A stretch of 10,784 nucleotides of DNA from Nitrospirota bacterium (GTDB lineage: Bacteria; Nitrospinota; Nitrospinia; Nitrospinales; VA-1), in contig QJWD01000190.1 in the NCBI GenBank assembly GCA_003235465.1, positions 1 to 10,784 on the forward strand, read 5' to 3'. Positions 1-6,424 of this stretch are shown here, one piece after another (positions within the stretch are counted from its first letter, which is position 1; each line of letters opens with the position of its first letter). Below the pieces are notes generated by a model. It was not told where the DNA came from. It was given only the letters and a program-made list of their open reading frames with translations, and did not search any database. The translations under genes and the position numbers were made by a program.

Positions 1-187
1 CTTTGACTGTTTAACCGGCGGCTTTTCAAGGCCTGTGGCGAGTGGCGGTTTTTTCTCCGGCGGGGGAGGGCGCGGGGCGAACCCTCGCCGCGCCTGTAAG
101 CGAGAGGCCCTCATCGGCCCGGGGCATAGGCCCGGGGCGCCTGCCGGGAGCTCAGGGGTCGCTCATAACTACTTTAATTTCAGCAAA
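1..187. other. GC-rich non-coding tail downstream of sppA
   Basis: No convincing gene is seen here. The stretch contains a strong imperfect inverted repeat at 69-94 (7 bp GGCGCGG/CCGCGCC, a GG bulge, then 3 bp around an ACCC loop). It also has two copies of GGCCCGGGGC at 116-125 and 129-138, separated by ATA. Neither hairpin is followed by a T-run on the minus strand, so an intrinsic terminator for the sppA transcript is not demonstrated. Short open frames in this stretch have no recognisable protein character. Confidence 0.5.
69..94. repeat. GC-rich inverted repeat downstream of sppA
   Basis: The left arm GGCGCGG pairs with the right arm CCGCGCC, and an inner CGA/TCG pair closes over a short ACCC loop, leaving two bulged G residues. 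It lies about 95 bases past the sppA stop. It may stabilise or slow the end of the minus-strand transcript, but there is no U-tract on that side. Confidence 0.45.
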
Positions 188-1087
188 CTATGGGGCCATC
201 CAGAGGTATTGCAGGCTCGGGAACGAGGGTTTCAGAAGGCCCGCTTTCAAGCTGTCGGGCATTTTGCTGTTTAGCAGCCAGTCGAGCACGTTGACGGGCT
301 CCCGCTCCTGCACGATGGCGGGTTTTTCCTTGAGGCCGAGGCCCCCGGTGAGGAGTTCCACGGTGTCCTCGAGGCTGCCCAGGCGGTCCACCATTTTGAG
401 CTCCAGCGCCTGGCGGCCGGTGTAGATGCGGCCGTCGGCGAGTTTCGCCACCTCCCCCATCGGCAGGTTTCGGCCCTCGGCCACCGCGCCGATGAACTGC
501 TGGTGGACGTCGTCCACCACGGTTTGCAAAAGGGCGCGCTCTTCCTTCGACATGGTGCGGGAAAACGAGCCGATGTCCTTGTAGGGCCCGCTCTTCACCA
601 CCTCCGGCTTCATGCCCACCTTGCTCATCAGCTCTTCCATGTTGGAAAACGCCATGATCGCGCCGATGCTGCCGGTCAGCGTGCCGGGGTTGGCGACGAT
701 GATGTCGGCGGCGGCGGCGATGTAGTACCCTCCCGAGGCGGAGAGGCTGCCGAGCGACGCGTAAACCTTCTTGTTGTTCTCGCGCACCTTTTTCACCGCG
801 CGGTAAATCTCCTGGGACGGAGCCACCGACCCGCCAGGCGAATCGATACGGAGGACGATGCCCTTCACGTTGTCGTCCTCCATGTATGCCATCAACTGGC
901 GGACCGCGTCCTCGGAACCCGTGATCATGCCGCTGATCTCGACTATGGCGATCTGCTCCTCCGGCTGGCCGAAGGCCCCGGGCAGAAGCCGGGATGCCGC
1001 CACAATCGCGATCACCACCACCGACCCCCAGAAAAATAGGCGCCAGAGCTGGTGGCCGAAAGACCGGCGTCTTCGTTCCTTCTCCAT
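188..1087 (-). CDS. sppA: Signal peptide peptidase SppA, short single-domain type
   Basis: Membrane-anchored serine protease of peptidase family S49 that degrades signal peptides left in the membrane after secretion. From the ATG at 1087 it is 299 aa. A basic N-terminus (KERRRR) is followed by one hydrophobic segment at about residues 16-33, then the S49 domain. The catalytic serine is Ser118 in SASGGYY, and the general-base lysine is Lys170 in SGPYKDIGS. Their 52-residue spacing matches the Ser/Lys dyad of Bacillus SppA. The substrate-groove motif DSPGGS and the segment TLTGSIGAI are also present. Length fits the 36-kDa single-domain class, not the 67-kDa duplicated E. coli form. A GTG at 1096 is an in-frame alternative start. 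The ATG is preferred because GGTGA lies 5 bases before it, while the GTG has no clear ribosome site. It follows rpsA by about 27 bases and is probably co-transcribed. Confidence 0.93.
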   Translation of the reverse strand: MEKERRRRSFGHQLWRLFFWGSVVVIAIVAASRLLPGAFGQPEEQIAIVEISGMITGSEDAVRQLMAYMEDDNVKGIVLRIDSPGGSVAPSQEIYRAVKKVRENNKKVYASLGSLSASGGYYIAAAADIIVANPGTLTGSIGAIMAFSNMEELMSKVGMKPEVVKSGPYKDIGSFSRTMSKEERALLQTVVDDVHQQFIGAVAEGRNLPMGEVAKLADGRIYTGRQALELKMVDRLGSLEDTVELLTGGLGLKEKPAIVQEREPVNVLDWLLNSKMPDSLKAGLLKPSFPSLQYLWMAP

Positions 1088-1114
1088 GAGATTCACCGTG
1101 CAGTTGAAAGGAGC

Positions 1115-2815
1115 TTAGTCTTCCTTGTCTTCCTTGTAGCTTTCGATCTCGGCCTGTTCCGCCTCGATGGCGGCGAGGTCCAGGTTCTCGTCGAACGCCT
1201 TGATGCTGAGGGCGATCTTCTTGCTGTCGGTATCCACCTTGATGACCTTGGCCTTGATCTCGTCGTCCACCTTCACCACCTGGTCGGGGTGCGACACTTT
1301 CTTCGACGAAAGCTGGGAGACGTGAATCAGGCCCTCGAGCCCGTCGCCGAACTCGGCGAAAGCGCCGAACCCGGTCACCTTGATGATTTTACCCTCCACA
1401 TCGGTGCCCACGGGGTAGTTCTCGGCGATGTCCTCCCACGGGTCCGCCATGAGCTGCTTGACGCCCAGGGAAATGCGGCAGTTCTCCTTGTCGATGGTGA
1501 GCACGACGGCTTTCACGCGGTCCTTCTTTTTCAGCACCTCCGAGGTGTGTTTGATCTTCTTCCAGCTGAGGTCCGAAATGTGGATCAGGCCGTCGACCCC
1601 GTCCTCCAGCTCAACGAACGCGCCGAAGTCGGTGAGGTTGCGCACCGTGCCCTCGACCTCCGAGCCGATGGGATATTTTTGCTCGATATCGTCCCACGGG
1701 TTGGGTTCGATCTGCTTCATGCCGAGGGAAATGCGCTTGCGGTCCTTGTCCAGGGTGAGCACCACCGCCTCGACCTCGTCGTTGATGGACACCATCTTGC
1801 TTGGGTGCTTGACATGCCGGCTCCAGCTCATCTCCGAAATGTGGACCAGGCCCTCGATGCCCTTTTCGAGCTCGATGAACACGCCGTAATCGGTGATGCT
1901 CACCACGCGCCCCTTGATGCGGGAGCCGACGGGGAACTTGCTCTCCACCTCCACCCACGGGTCGGGGCTGATCTGCTTGAGGCCGAGGGAGACGCGCTCC
2001 TTCTCCTTGTCGAACTTGAGCACCATGACCTTGACCTTGTCGCCGATGGAGAACATCTCCGACGGGTGGTTGACGCGGCCCCACGACATGTCGGTGATGT
2101 GCAGAAGGCCGTCGATGCCGCCGAGGTCGATGAACACGCCGTATTCGGTGATGTTCTTGACAATGCCCTCGATGAGGTTGCCCTCCTGCATCTGTTCGAG
2201 GGTGCCCTCGCGCAGCTGCTTGCGCTGCTCCTCCAGCAGAATGCGGCGGGAAAGGACGATGTTGCCGCGCTTCTTGTTCATCTTGATGATCTTCATCTTG
2301 AAGCGCTCGCCGATCAGCCTCTCCAAGTTGCGCATCGGCCTCAGGTCGATCTGCGAACCGGGCAGGAAGGCCTTGAGGCCGATATCGACGGTGAGGCCGC
2401 CCTTGGCCTTGGCCACCACCACGCCCTCGATGGTCTGGTCTTCCTCGTAGGTTTTGACCAGCTCGTCCCACACCTTGATCTTGTTCGCCTTCTCCTTGGA
2501 CAGGACGACGTTGCCGTCGTTGTCTTCCACGCGTTCGAGGTAAACCTCCACCTCGTCGCCGACGGCCAGGTTCTTGCCGCCCTCGGAAAACTCCGACTGA
2601 TGCACCAGGCCCTCGGACTTGAAGCCGACGTCCACCGTCACCAGGCCCTTGCCGATCTTGATGACGCGCCCGTTGATGATCTGCCCTTCCTTGAACTGCT
2701 CCAGGCTCTGGCTGAAATAGGCTTCCATTTCATCGCGCGCCTGCTGATCCTCAGGAGAAAGCTCCTCCTGTTCTTCTAAATCGTCCATGTCCATTTCGGC
2801 GAGTTGCTTTTTCAT
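1115..2815 (-). CDS. rpsA: 30S ribosomal protein S1 (six S1 domains)
   Basis: RNA-binding protein of the small ribosomal subunit that helps recruit and unfold mRNA at initiation. The 566 aa product is close to the 557 aa of E. coli S1. It begins with an acidic tail (residues 1-40) and carries six OB-fold S1 repeats at about 44-108, 127-191, 212-281, 296-368, 383-454 and 468-540. Repeats 3-6 show the classic G-V/A-F-[IVA] strand (YGVFIDL, YGVFIEL, FGAFVEL, FGAFAEF) and the GL[ILV]H[IV]S/T motif. Repeats 1 and 2 are more divergent, as expected for the ribosome-docking domains. DPW/NPW linkers end repeats 3-5. The C-terminus is acidic and lysine-rich. The ATG at 2815 has only a weak purine-rich GAGAG upstream. 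This is usual for rpsA, which in E. coli is autoregulated without a strong Shine-Dalgarno site; that parallel is inference. A 150-base gap separates it from cmk, leaving room for its own promoter. Confidence 0.97.
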   Translation of the reverse strand: MKKQLAEMDMDDLEEQEELSPEDQQARDEMEAYFSQSLEQFKEGQIINGRVIKIGKGLVTVDVGFKSEGLVHQSEFSEGGKNLAVGDEVEVYLERVEDNDGNVVLSKEKANKIKVWDELVKTYEEDQTIEGVVVAKAKGGLTVDIGLKAFLPGSQIDLRPMRNLERLIGERFKMKIIKMNKKRGNIVLSRRILLEEQRKQLREGTLEQMQEGNLIEGIVKNITEYGVFIDLGGIDGLLHITDMSWGRVNHPSEMFSIGDKVKVMVLKFDKEKERVSLGLKQISPDPWVEVESKFPVGSRIKGRVVSITDYGVFIELEKGIEGLVHISEMSWSRHVKHPSKMVSINDEVEAVVLTLDKDRKRISLGMKQIEPNPWDDIEQKYPIGSEVEGTVRNLTDFGAFVELEDGVDGLIHISDLSWKKIKHTSEVLKKKDRVKAVVLTIDKENCRISLGVKQLMADPWEDIAENYPVGTDVEGKIIKVTGFGAFAEFGDGLEGLIHVSQLSSKKVSHPDQVVKVDDEIKAKVIKVDTDSKKIALSIKAFDENLDLAAIEAEQAEIESYKEDKED

Positions 2816-2841
2816 ATTCTGTTGGCTCTCACTTGCGGTTG

Positions 2842-2870
2842 ATAATATGTTTCCACGTCGTTAATAAATA
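2842..2870 (-). promoter_or_regulatory. Possible weak promoter for rpsA
   Basis: On the minus strand, TATTAT at 2847-2842 is a good -10 element. The matching -35 position, 17 bases upstream, reads TATTTA and is poor. The stretch is clearly AT-richer than the surrounding genes. Initiation here would leave a leader of about 20 bases before the rpsA ATG. This is a suggestion based on pattern only. Confidence 0.2.
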
Positions 2871-2965
2871 CATTGCGGCAAACCGCTTCTCATATTTGCA
2901 ATCCGGGCCCGCTGTTATTCCACGCGGCGATCATCCAGGGTTTTGCGTGCCCGCGATCCGCCCTC

Positions 2966-3625
2966 TCAGGGCGACTGAATCATGTCGATCATCCTTTGCA
3001 CCACGTCTTCGATGGCGAGGTGGGTGGTGTCCACCAGGACGGCGTCGTCGGCCCGTTTAAGCGGCGACACTGCCCGGTTCCTGTCCTCCTGGTCGCGTTC
3101 GATGACCTGCTTGATGATGGCTTCCAGGTCCACGCCCGGGTTGTTGGCCGCCTTCAGTTCCTCGTAGCGCCGCCGCCCGCGCTCGCGGGGGTCGGCATCG
3201 AGAAAAAATTTCCGCTCCGCCTCTGGAAAGACCACGGTGCCGATGTCGCGCCCGTCCATCACCACGCCGCCGTTTTTGCCGATGGCCCGCTGCTTGGCCA
3301 CCAGGATCTCCCGCACCCTGGCCTGCGCGGCGACGGTGGCGGCGCCTTTGCCGACCGCCTCGGTCTTGAGCCTGGCCGTGACATCCTCTCCGTCGACCAG
3401 GATCTTCTGCCCGGCCTCGCCAGGAAACAGCTTGATATCCAGCTTCTCGGCCATCGCCGCGACCGCGTCGGGGTCGGCCAGGTCGAGACCCAATTCCCCG
3501 GCTTTCCACGCCACCGCTCGGTACATCGCCCCGGTGTCGATGTGCTGGTACCTGAGCTTAAGCGCGATCATTTTGGCGACCGAACTTTTTCCGCTTCCCG
3601 CGGGGCCGTCAATCGCGATGATCAT
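2966..3625 (-). CDS. cmk: Cytidylate (CMP/dCMP) kinase
   Basis: Cytosolic kinase that transfers phosphate from ATP to CMP or dCMP in pyrimidine nucleotide supply. The product has 219 aa, the usual length of bacterial Cmk. The P-loop is GPAGSGKS at residues 7-14, close to the N-terminus, which supports the ATG at 3625. The substrate region IDTGAMYR lies at 29-36. MDGRDIGTVVFP (123-134) and the DRNRAVSPLKRADDA segment (181-195) are family signatures that contribute nucleotide- and CMP-contacting arginines and the lid. The gene starts 6 bases after the tyrA stop, so it is almost certainly translated from the same message. No strong ribosome site is visible, suggesting translational coupling. Linkage of cmk to rpsA is widespread in Gram-negative bacteria. 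Confidence 0.96.
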   Translation of the reverse strand: MIIAIDGPAGSGKSSVAKMIALKLRYQHIDTGAMYRAVAWKAGELGLDLADPDAVAAMAEKLDIKLFPGEAGQKILVDGEDVTARLKTEAVGKGAATVAAQARVREILVAKQRAIGKNGGVVMDGRDIGTVVFPEAERKFFLDADPRERGRRRYEELKAANNPGVDLEAIIKQVIERDQEDRNRAVSPLKRADDAVLVDTTHLAIEDVVQRMIDMIQSP

Positions 3626-3631
3626 GGGCGC

Positions 3632-4495
3632 TCATATCAGGTGCAACCGGTGCTCGTTGGACGATTCGATCGCGGCTTCGAGCGGCTGGCTCTCCCCGGC
3701 CTTGATCCAGGTTCTCAAATGCCCGAGTTGGTTTTGAAAACGGTCGATCAGGTCCAGGATCGGCTCCCGGTTGGCCATGCAAATGTCTCTCCACATCACC
3801 GGGTCGCTGGCGGCGATGCGGGTGATGTCCTTCAGGCCCGCGCCGGAATACGGCATGACCGGGTCGTTGTTTTTGGTCTTGAACTCGCCCACCGTGTTCA
3901 TCAGGGCGAAGGCGACGAGGTGCGGCAGATGGCTGACCGCGGCGAAAACCTCATCGTGCTCGTCCACATCCATGACCACGACGTTCATCCCCACCGCGCT
4001 CCACAGGTGCGTCACCTTGTCCAGCGCTTCCGGGCGCGTGGTGGCGGTGGGCGTCACGATGCAGTTGGCGCCTTCGAACAGGGTCGCGGAGGAGGCGTCT
4101 AGGCCGGAGTTCTCGCCGCCGGCGATGGGGTGCGCGCCGACGAAATGCACCGACCCGGGTAATTTCTTTTCGATGGCGTGAATGAGCGGCCCCTTGACCG
4201 AACCCACGTCGGTCAGAATGGAGCCGGGCTTCGCATGCTCCGCCGCCTCGAGCGCAAGCTGAGCGAGAACCCCCACTGGCGAGCACAGGACGACGACGTC
4301 GGCCTCTTTCACCGCACAGGCCAGATCGGCGGCGGCTTCGTCGATGATGCCGAGGGCTTTCGCATGTTCCAGGTTGCCCCGGTTGCGGCCGTAGCCGGTG
4401 ATACGCCCCACAAGCCGCCGCTCCTTGAGCGCGCGGGCGAGAGACGCGCCGAGCAGGCCGACGCCGACGATGGTGACGCGGTCGAATATTTTCAT
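3632..4495 (-). CDS. tyrA: Prephenate (or arogenate) dehydrogenase, TyrA family
   Basis: NAD(P)-dependent oxidative decarboxylation of prephenate (or arogenate) in tyrosine synthesis. From the ATG at 4495 the product is 287 aa, typical of monofunctional TyrA. The Rossmann motif GVGLLG is at residues 11-16 and TDVGSVK at 95-101. The catalytic-histidine motif HPIAGGE starts at His122, SHLPHLVAFAL at 188-198, and the helical dimerisation domain carries LKDITRIA and the WRDI...N motif (221-242). An in-frame upstream start at 4546 exists, but the ATG at 4495 puts the Rossmann fold at the N-terminus, has AAGGAGG 9 bases upstream, and overlaps the pheA stop as ATGA, the hallmark of translational coupling. 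Cofactor choice and prephenate-versus-arogenate specificity cannot be settled by reading. There is no fused chorismate mutase; that activity is in PheA next door. Confidence 0.93.
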   Translation of the reverse strand: MKIFDRVTIVGVGLLGASLARALKERRLVGRITGYGRNRGNLEHAKALGIIDEAAADLACAVKEADVVVLCSPVGVLAQLALEAAEHAKPGSILTDVGSVKGPLIHAIEKKLPGSVHFVGAHPIAGGENSGLDASSATLFEGANCIVTPTATTRPEALDKVTHLWSAVGMNVVVMDVDEHDEVFAAVSHLPHLVAFALMNTVGEFKTKNNDPVMPYSGAGLKDITRIAASDPVMWRDICMANREPILDLIDRFQNQLGHLRTWIKAGESQPLEAAIESSNEHRLHLI

Positions 4496-5574
4496 CGCCG
4501 CCGCCCTCCTTGCGGGTAGGAGCCGAGCACCTTGACGAACAGGCACTGCTTTGAAAGGGTGCCGATCACGCGGGCGATGTGGGTCTCCTCAGAGTGGCCC
4601 TCGAAATCGACGAAGAACAGGTACTCCCACGGCCGGTTGCGAAGCGGCCGCGACTGGATTTTGGTCAGGTTGATTTTATTGCGGGCGAACAGCTCGAGCG
4701 TCTTGAGCAGCGACCCGGCTTCGTCGCGGATCGAGAACATGATCGAGGTCTTGTTTCGTTTCGACCGCTTGGCCGTCTCCCGGCTGATGACGAGAAAACG
4801 GGTGAAGTTTTCCCGCCGGTCCTGAATTTCCTGCTCCAGGATCTTGAGGCCGTACACTTCCGCCGCCAGCCTGCCCGCCACCGCGGCGGTGTGCGGGTCG
4901 TCCTTGGCCATCTTGGCGGCCTGGGCGGTGCTTGATGCCGGCACCTGTTCGATGCCGGGCAGGTTGCGGTTCAGCCAGCCGCGGCACTGCGCGAGCGGCT
5001 GCGGGTGGGAAACGATGCGTTGAATTTTTTTCCGGTCGGCGGTGCGCGCGAGCAGGAAGAGGGAAATCTCCAGCTTCAGTTCATCGGCGATGAACAGCGG
5101 CGAGTCGACAAAACAGTCGAGGGTCAGGTTGATGACCCCTTCGATGGAATTTTCCACCGGCACGATGCCGTAGTCGCAGGCGCCGCGCTCCACCTCGGAG
5201 AAAATGGTTTCGATGTTGTTGCAGGGCGAAAACAGCGTGGCGTGGCCGAACTGCTTGAGCGCCGCTTGGTGGCTGAAGGTGGTCTCCGGCCCGAGGTAGG
5301 CGGTTTTCAGGGGCTTTTCAAGCGCCAGGGTGGCGGAGAAGATCTCGCGAAAAACAGATGCGATGCACTCGCTCGGGAACGGGCCCTTATTCTGCTCACT
5401 CAGGCGTGCGAGGATGTCCCGCTCGCGCGAGGGAACGTGAAAATGGCTGGCCTGGTTTTTCTTGGATTTTTCCTTGCCGATGCGGATCGCCAGGGCGGCG
5501 CGCCGGTTGATCAGTTTCAGGATCTGATCGTCGATCTTGTCTATCTTTTGCCGGTATTCGTCAATCGGGGGCAA
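4492..5574 (-). CDS. pheA: Bifunctional chorismate mutase / prephenate dehydratase (P-protein)
   Basis: Converts chorismate to prephenate and prephenate to phenylpyruvate, committing flux to phenylalanine. The 360 aa product has three parts. An AroQ-type chorismate mutase helix bundle covers about residues 4-85 (YRQKIDKIDDQILKLINRR, then SRERDIL). A periplasmic-binding-fold dehydratase spans about 90-265, with YLGPETTFSHQAA, VPVENSIEG and the catalytic NFTRFLVI (Thr258-Arg259-Phe260). A C-terminal ACT domain at 275-355 is expected to bind phenylalanine for feedback inhibition; its usual ESRP motif reads QSRP (307-310). The product ends past the family's typical LGSYP with a short QGGRRR tail. 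The only in-frame start that keeps the mutase helix is TTG at 5574, 9 bases after AAAGGCGG, because an in-frame TAA lies 15 bases upstream. An ATG 5 bases upstream is out of frame. The stop overlaps the tyrA ATG. Confidence 0.94.
   Translation of the reverse strand: MPPIDEYRQKIDKIDDQILKLINRRAALAIRIGKEKSKKNQASHFHVPSRERDILARLSEQNKGPFPSECIASVFREIFSATLALEKPLKTAYLGPETTFSHQAALKQFGHATLFSPCNNIETIFSEVERGACDYGIVPVENSIEGVINLTLDCFVDSPLFIADELKLEISLFLLARTADRKKIQRIVSHPQPLAQCRGWLNRNLPGIEQVPASSTAQAAKMAKDDPHTAAVAGRLAAEVYGLKILEQEIQDRRENFTRFLVISRETAKRSKRNKTSIMFSIRDEAGSLLKTLELFARNKINLTKIQSRPLRNRPWEYLFFVDFEGHSEETHIARVIGTLSKQCLFVKVLGSYPQGGRRR
4493..4511 (-). promoter_or_regulatory. Strong ribosome binding site that fixes the tyrA start
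   Basis: On the minus strand AAGGAGG (4511-4505) lies 9 bases before the ATG at 4495-4493. The site sits inside the last codons of pheA, where it encodes part of the QGG near the C-terminus. It is the best Shine-Dalgarno match in the aromatic cluster and decides between the two in-frame tyrA starts. Confidence 0.75.
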
Positions 5575-5632
5575 AGCATGGTACCGCCTTTACTTGGGAT
5601 CTCGAAATGCCACAGGATTTCGATTGGAAACG

Positions 5633-5661
5633 TTGATTTTTTCACACCAGGCCCCTAAAAT
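5633..5661 (+). promoter_or_regulatory. Sigma70-type promoter for the thiamine-binding protein gene
   Basis: TTGATT (5633-5638) and TAAAAT (5656-5661) are separated by exactly 17 bases, both close to the TTGACA/TATAAT consensus. Predicted initiation near 5668 gives a leader of about 28 bases ending in a good ribosome site, GGGAG (5685-5689), 6 bases before the ATG. The leader is too short for a TPP riboswitch. Confidence 0.55.
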
Positions 5662-5695
5662 GCAAGCAAATAATTTTTCCCAAAGGGAGAGCGCC

Positions 5696-6004
5696 ATGGT
5701 GCTCCTGGAATTCAGCATGACCCCCCTCGACAAGGGGGAGAGCGTGAGCGAATACGTCAGCCGGTCCCTCAAGATCATCGACGAGAGCGGCGTCGATTAC
5801 CGGTTAAACCCCATGGGCACCGTGCTCGAAGGCGAGTGGGACGACGTGATGGCGGTGGTCAAGCGCTGCTACGACACGATGAGCGCCGACTGCAACCGCA
5901 TCACCTGTTCGATCAAGGTGGATTACAGGAAGGGCCGGACCGACGGCCTCAAGTCCAAAATGGCTGCCATCGAGAGCAAGCTGGGCCGGGAAGTGAAGAA
6001 ATGA
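5696..6004 (+). CDS. MTH1187 / UPF0045 family thiamine-binding protein
   Basis: Small cytosolic protein of the Thiamine_BP family (related to YkoF and archaeal MTH1187), 102 aa, the normal family length. Visible family features are the N-terminal strand with LEFSMTPLDKGESVSEYV (residues 4-21), YRLNPMGTVLEGEWDDVM (35-52), a C-terminal strand ITCSIKVDYRKGR (69-81), and a final basic helix. Members bind thiamine or related pyrimidines in a ferredoxin-like fold; the physiological role is not well defined. The ATG at 5696 is supported by GGGAG 6 bases upstream and by the family's usual MVLLEFSM-like start. A longer frame reaching back to 5537 overlaps pheA and the promoter and is not believed. The gene is divergent from pheA, is probably monocistronic, and ends 23 bases before the convergent cytochrome gene. 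Confidence 0.87.
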   Translation: MVLLEFSMTPLDKGESVSEYVSRSLKIIDESGVDYRLNPMGTVLEGEWDDVMAVVKRCYDTMSADCNRITCSIKVDYRKGRTDGLKSKMAAIESKLGREVKK

Positions 6005-6027
6005 CCTTCCAGGGCAAGGGGCCGAAG

Positions 6028-6384
6028 TCAGTCCTTTAGCCCCATGAACTCCTGGCGGATGTAACGCACCACCGCCCGGATCTCCCGCCCGGAGAGGATG
6101 TTCTTCCACGGCATCATGGCGGTGCCCGGCCGCCCCTCGCTGGTGGAGTGGATCATCCGCTGCTCGCTCAGTTCCTTTTTCGCCGCTTCGGCGGTGAAGT
6201 TTCTGGGCGGCGGGCTGAGCACGCTGGCGGCGAAGGCGTCGCTGTTTCCCTTGACCCCGTGGCACACCTTGCACCGCTCCTCGTAGATCTTTTTTCCCAG
6301 CTCGATCTCGCCGGGCGGCGGGTTGTGCGACGAGGCGGCGAGCCATCCCGAAAGGGCGTATCCCGCGATCAGCGAAAAAGGCAT
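6028..6384 (-). CDS. Exported monoheme cytochrome c (class I-like)
   Basis: Small periplasmic or membrane-tethered electron carrier. From the ATG at 6384 it is 118 aa with a short hydrophobic leader (residues 1-18, FSLIAGYALSGWLAA) that looks like a signal peptide or anchor. One covalent heme site, CKVCH, lies at 38-42. The likely axial methionine is Met91 in GTAMMPWKNIL, and the C-terminal helix EIRAVVRYIRQEF is the typical end of a small class I cytochrome. The segment SPPPRNFT (57-64) between heme site and axial ligand also occurs in cytochromes of this kind. ATG at 6396 is an alternative; 6384 is preferred because GGAG lies just upstream and the leader is then hydrophobic from the start. 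It begins 40 bases after the glnD stop on the same strand. The electron partner is unknown. Confidence 0.82.
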   Translation of the reverse strand: MPFSLIAGYALSGWLAASSHNPPPGEIELGKKIYEERCKVCHGVKGNSDAFAASVLSPPPRNFTAEAAKKELSEQRMIHSTSEGRPGTAMMPWKNILSGREIRAVVRYIRQEFMGLKD

Positions 6385-6424
6385 GCGGGTCTCCATTCCC
6401 GATGCCTGCGCTTCTCGCCCGCCA

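Noticed and set aside
35..425. Two open frames on the plus strand near the left edge (79 and 127 codons)
   Set aside because: Both run into the antisense of sppA and have no family features; the composition reflects GC-rich DNA.
1611..2471. A 286-codon minus-strand frame inside rpsA
   Set aside because: It is an alternative frame of rpsA with low-complexity Arg/Gly/His composition, produced by the high GC content at third positions.
1052..2779. A 575-codon open frame on the plus strand opposite rpsA
   Set aside because: It is the antisense shadow of a GC-rich, Glu/Asp/Leu-rich gene. Its translation is a monotonous run of His, Asp, Leu, Val and Ala without any fold signature, while the minus strand encodes a perfect six-domain S1.
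2873..4102. A 409-codon open frame on the plus strand opposite cmk and tyrA
   Set aside because: It spans two well-identified genes on the other strand and the gap between rpsA and cmk. The product is a His/Arg/Gly-rich shadow with no recognisable motif.
4496..4546. The longer tyrA start at 4546, adding 17 residues
   Set aside because: The extension (Arg- and Ala-rich) lies before the Rossmann strand and overlaps pheA. The internal ATG has a strong ribosome site and the ATGA overlap.
5537..5695. An N-terminal extension of the thiamine-binding protein
   Set aside because: It would overlap pheA and the promoter at 5633-5661. The family begins at the MVLLEFSM-like strand, which matches the ATG at 5696 with its own ribosome site.
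6005..6027. A bidirectional terminator between the convergent thiamine-binding protein and cytochrome genes
   Set aside because: The 23-base gap has no convincing stem followed by a T-run on either strand.
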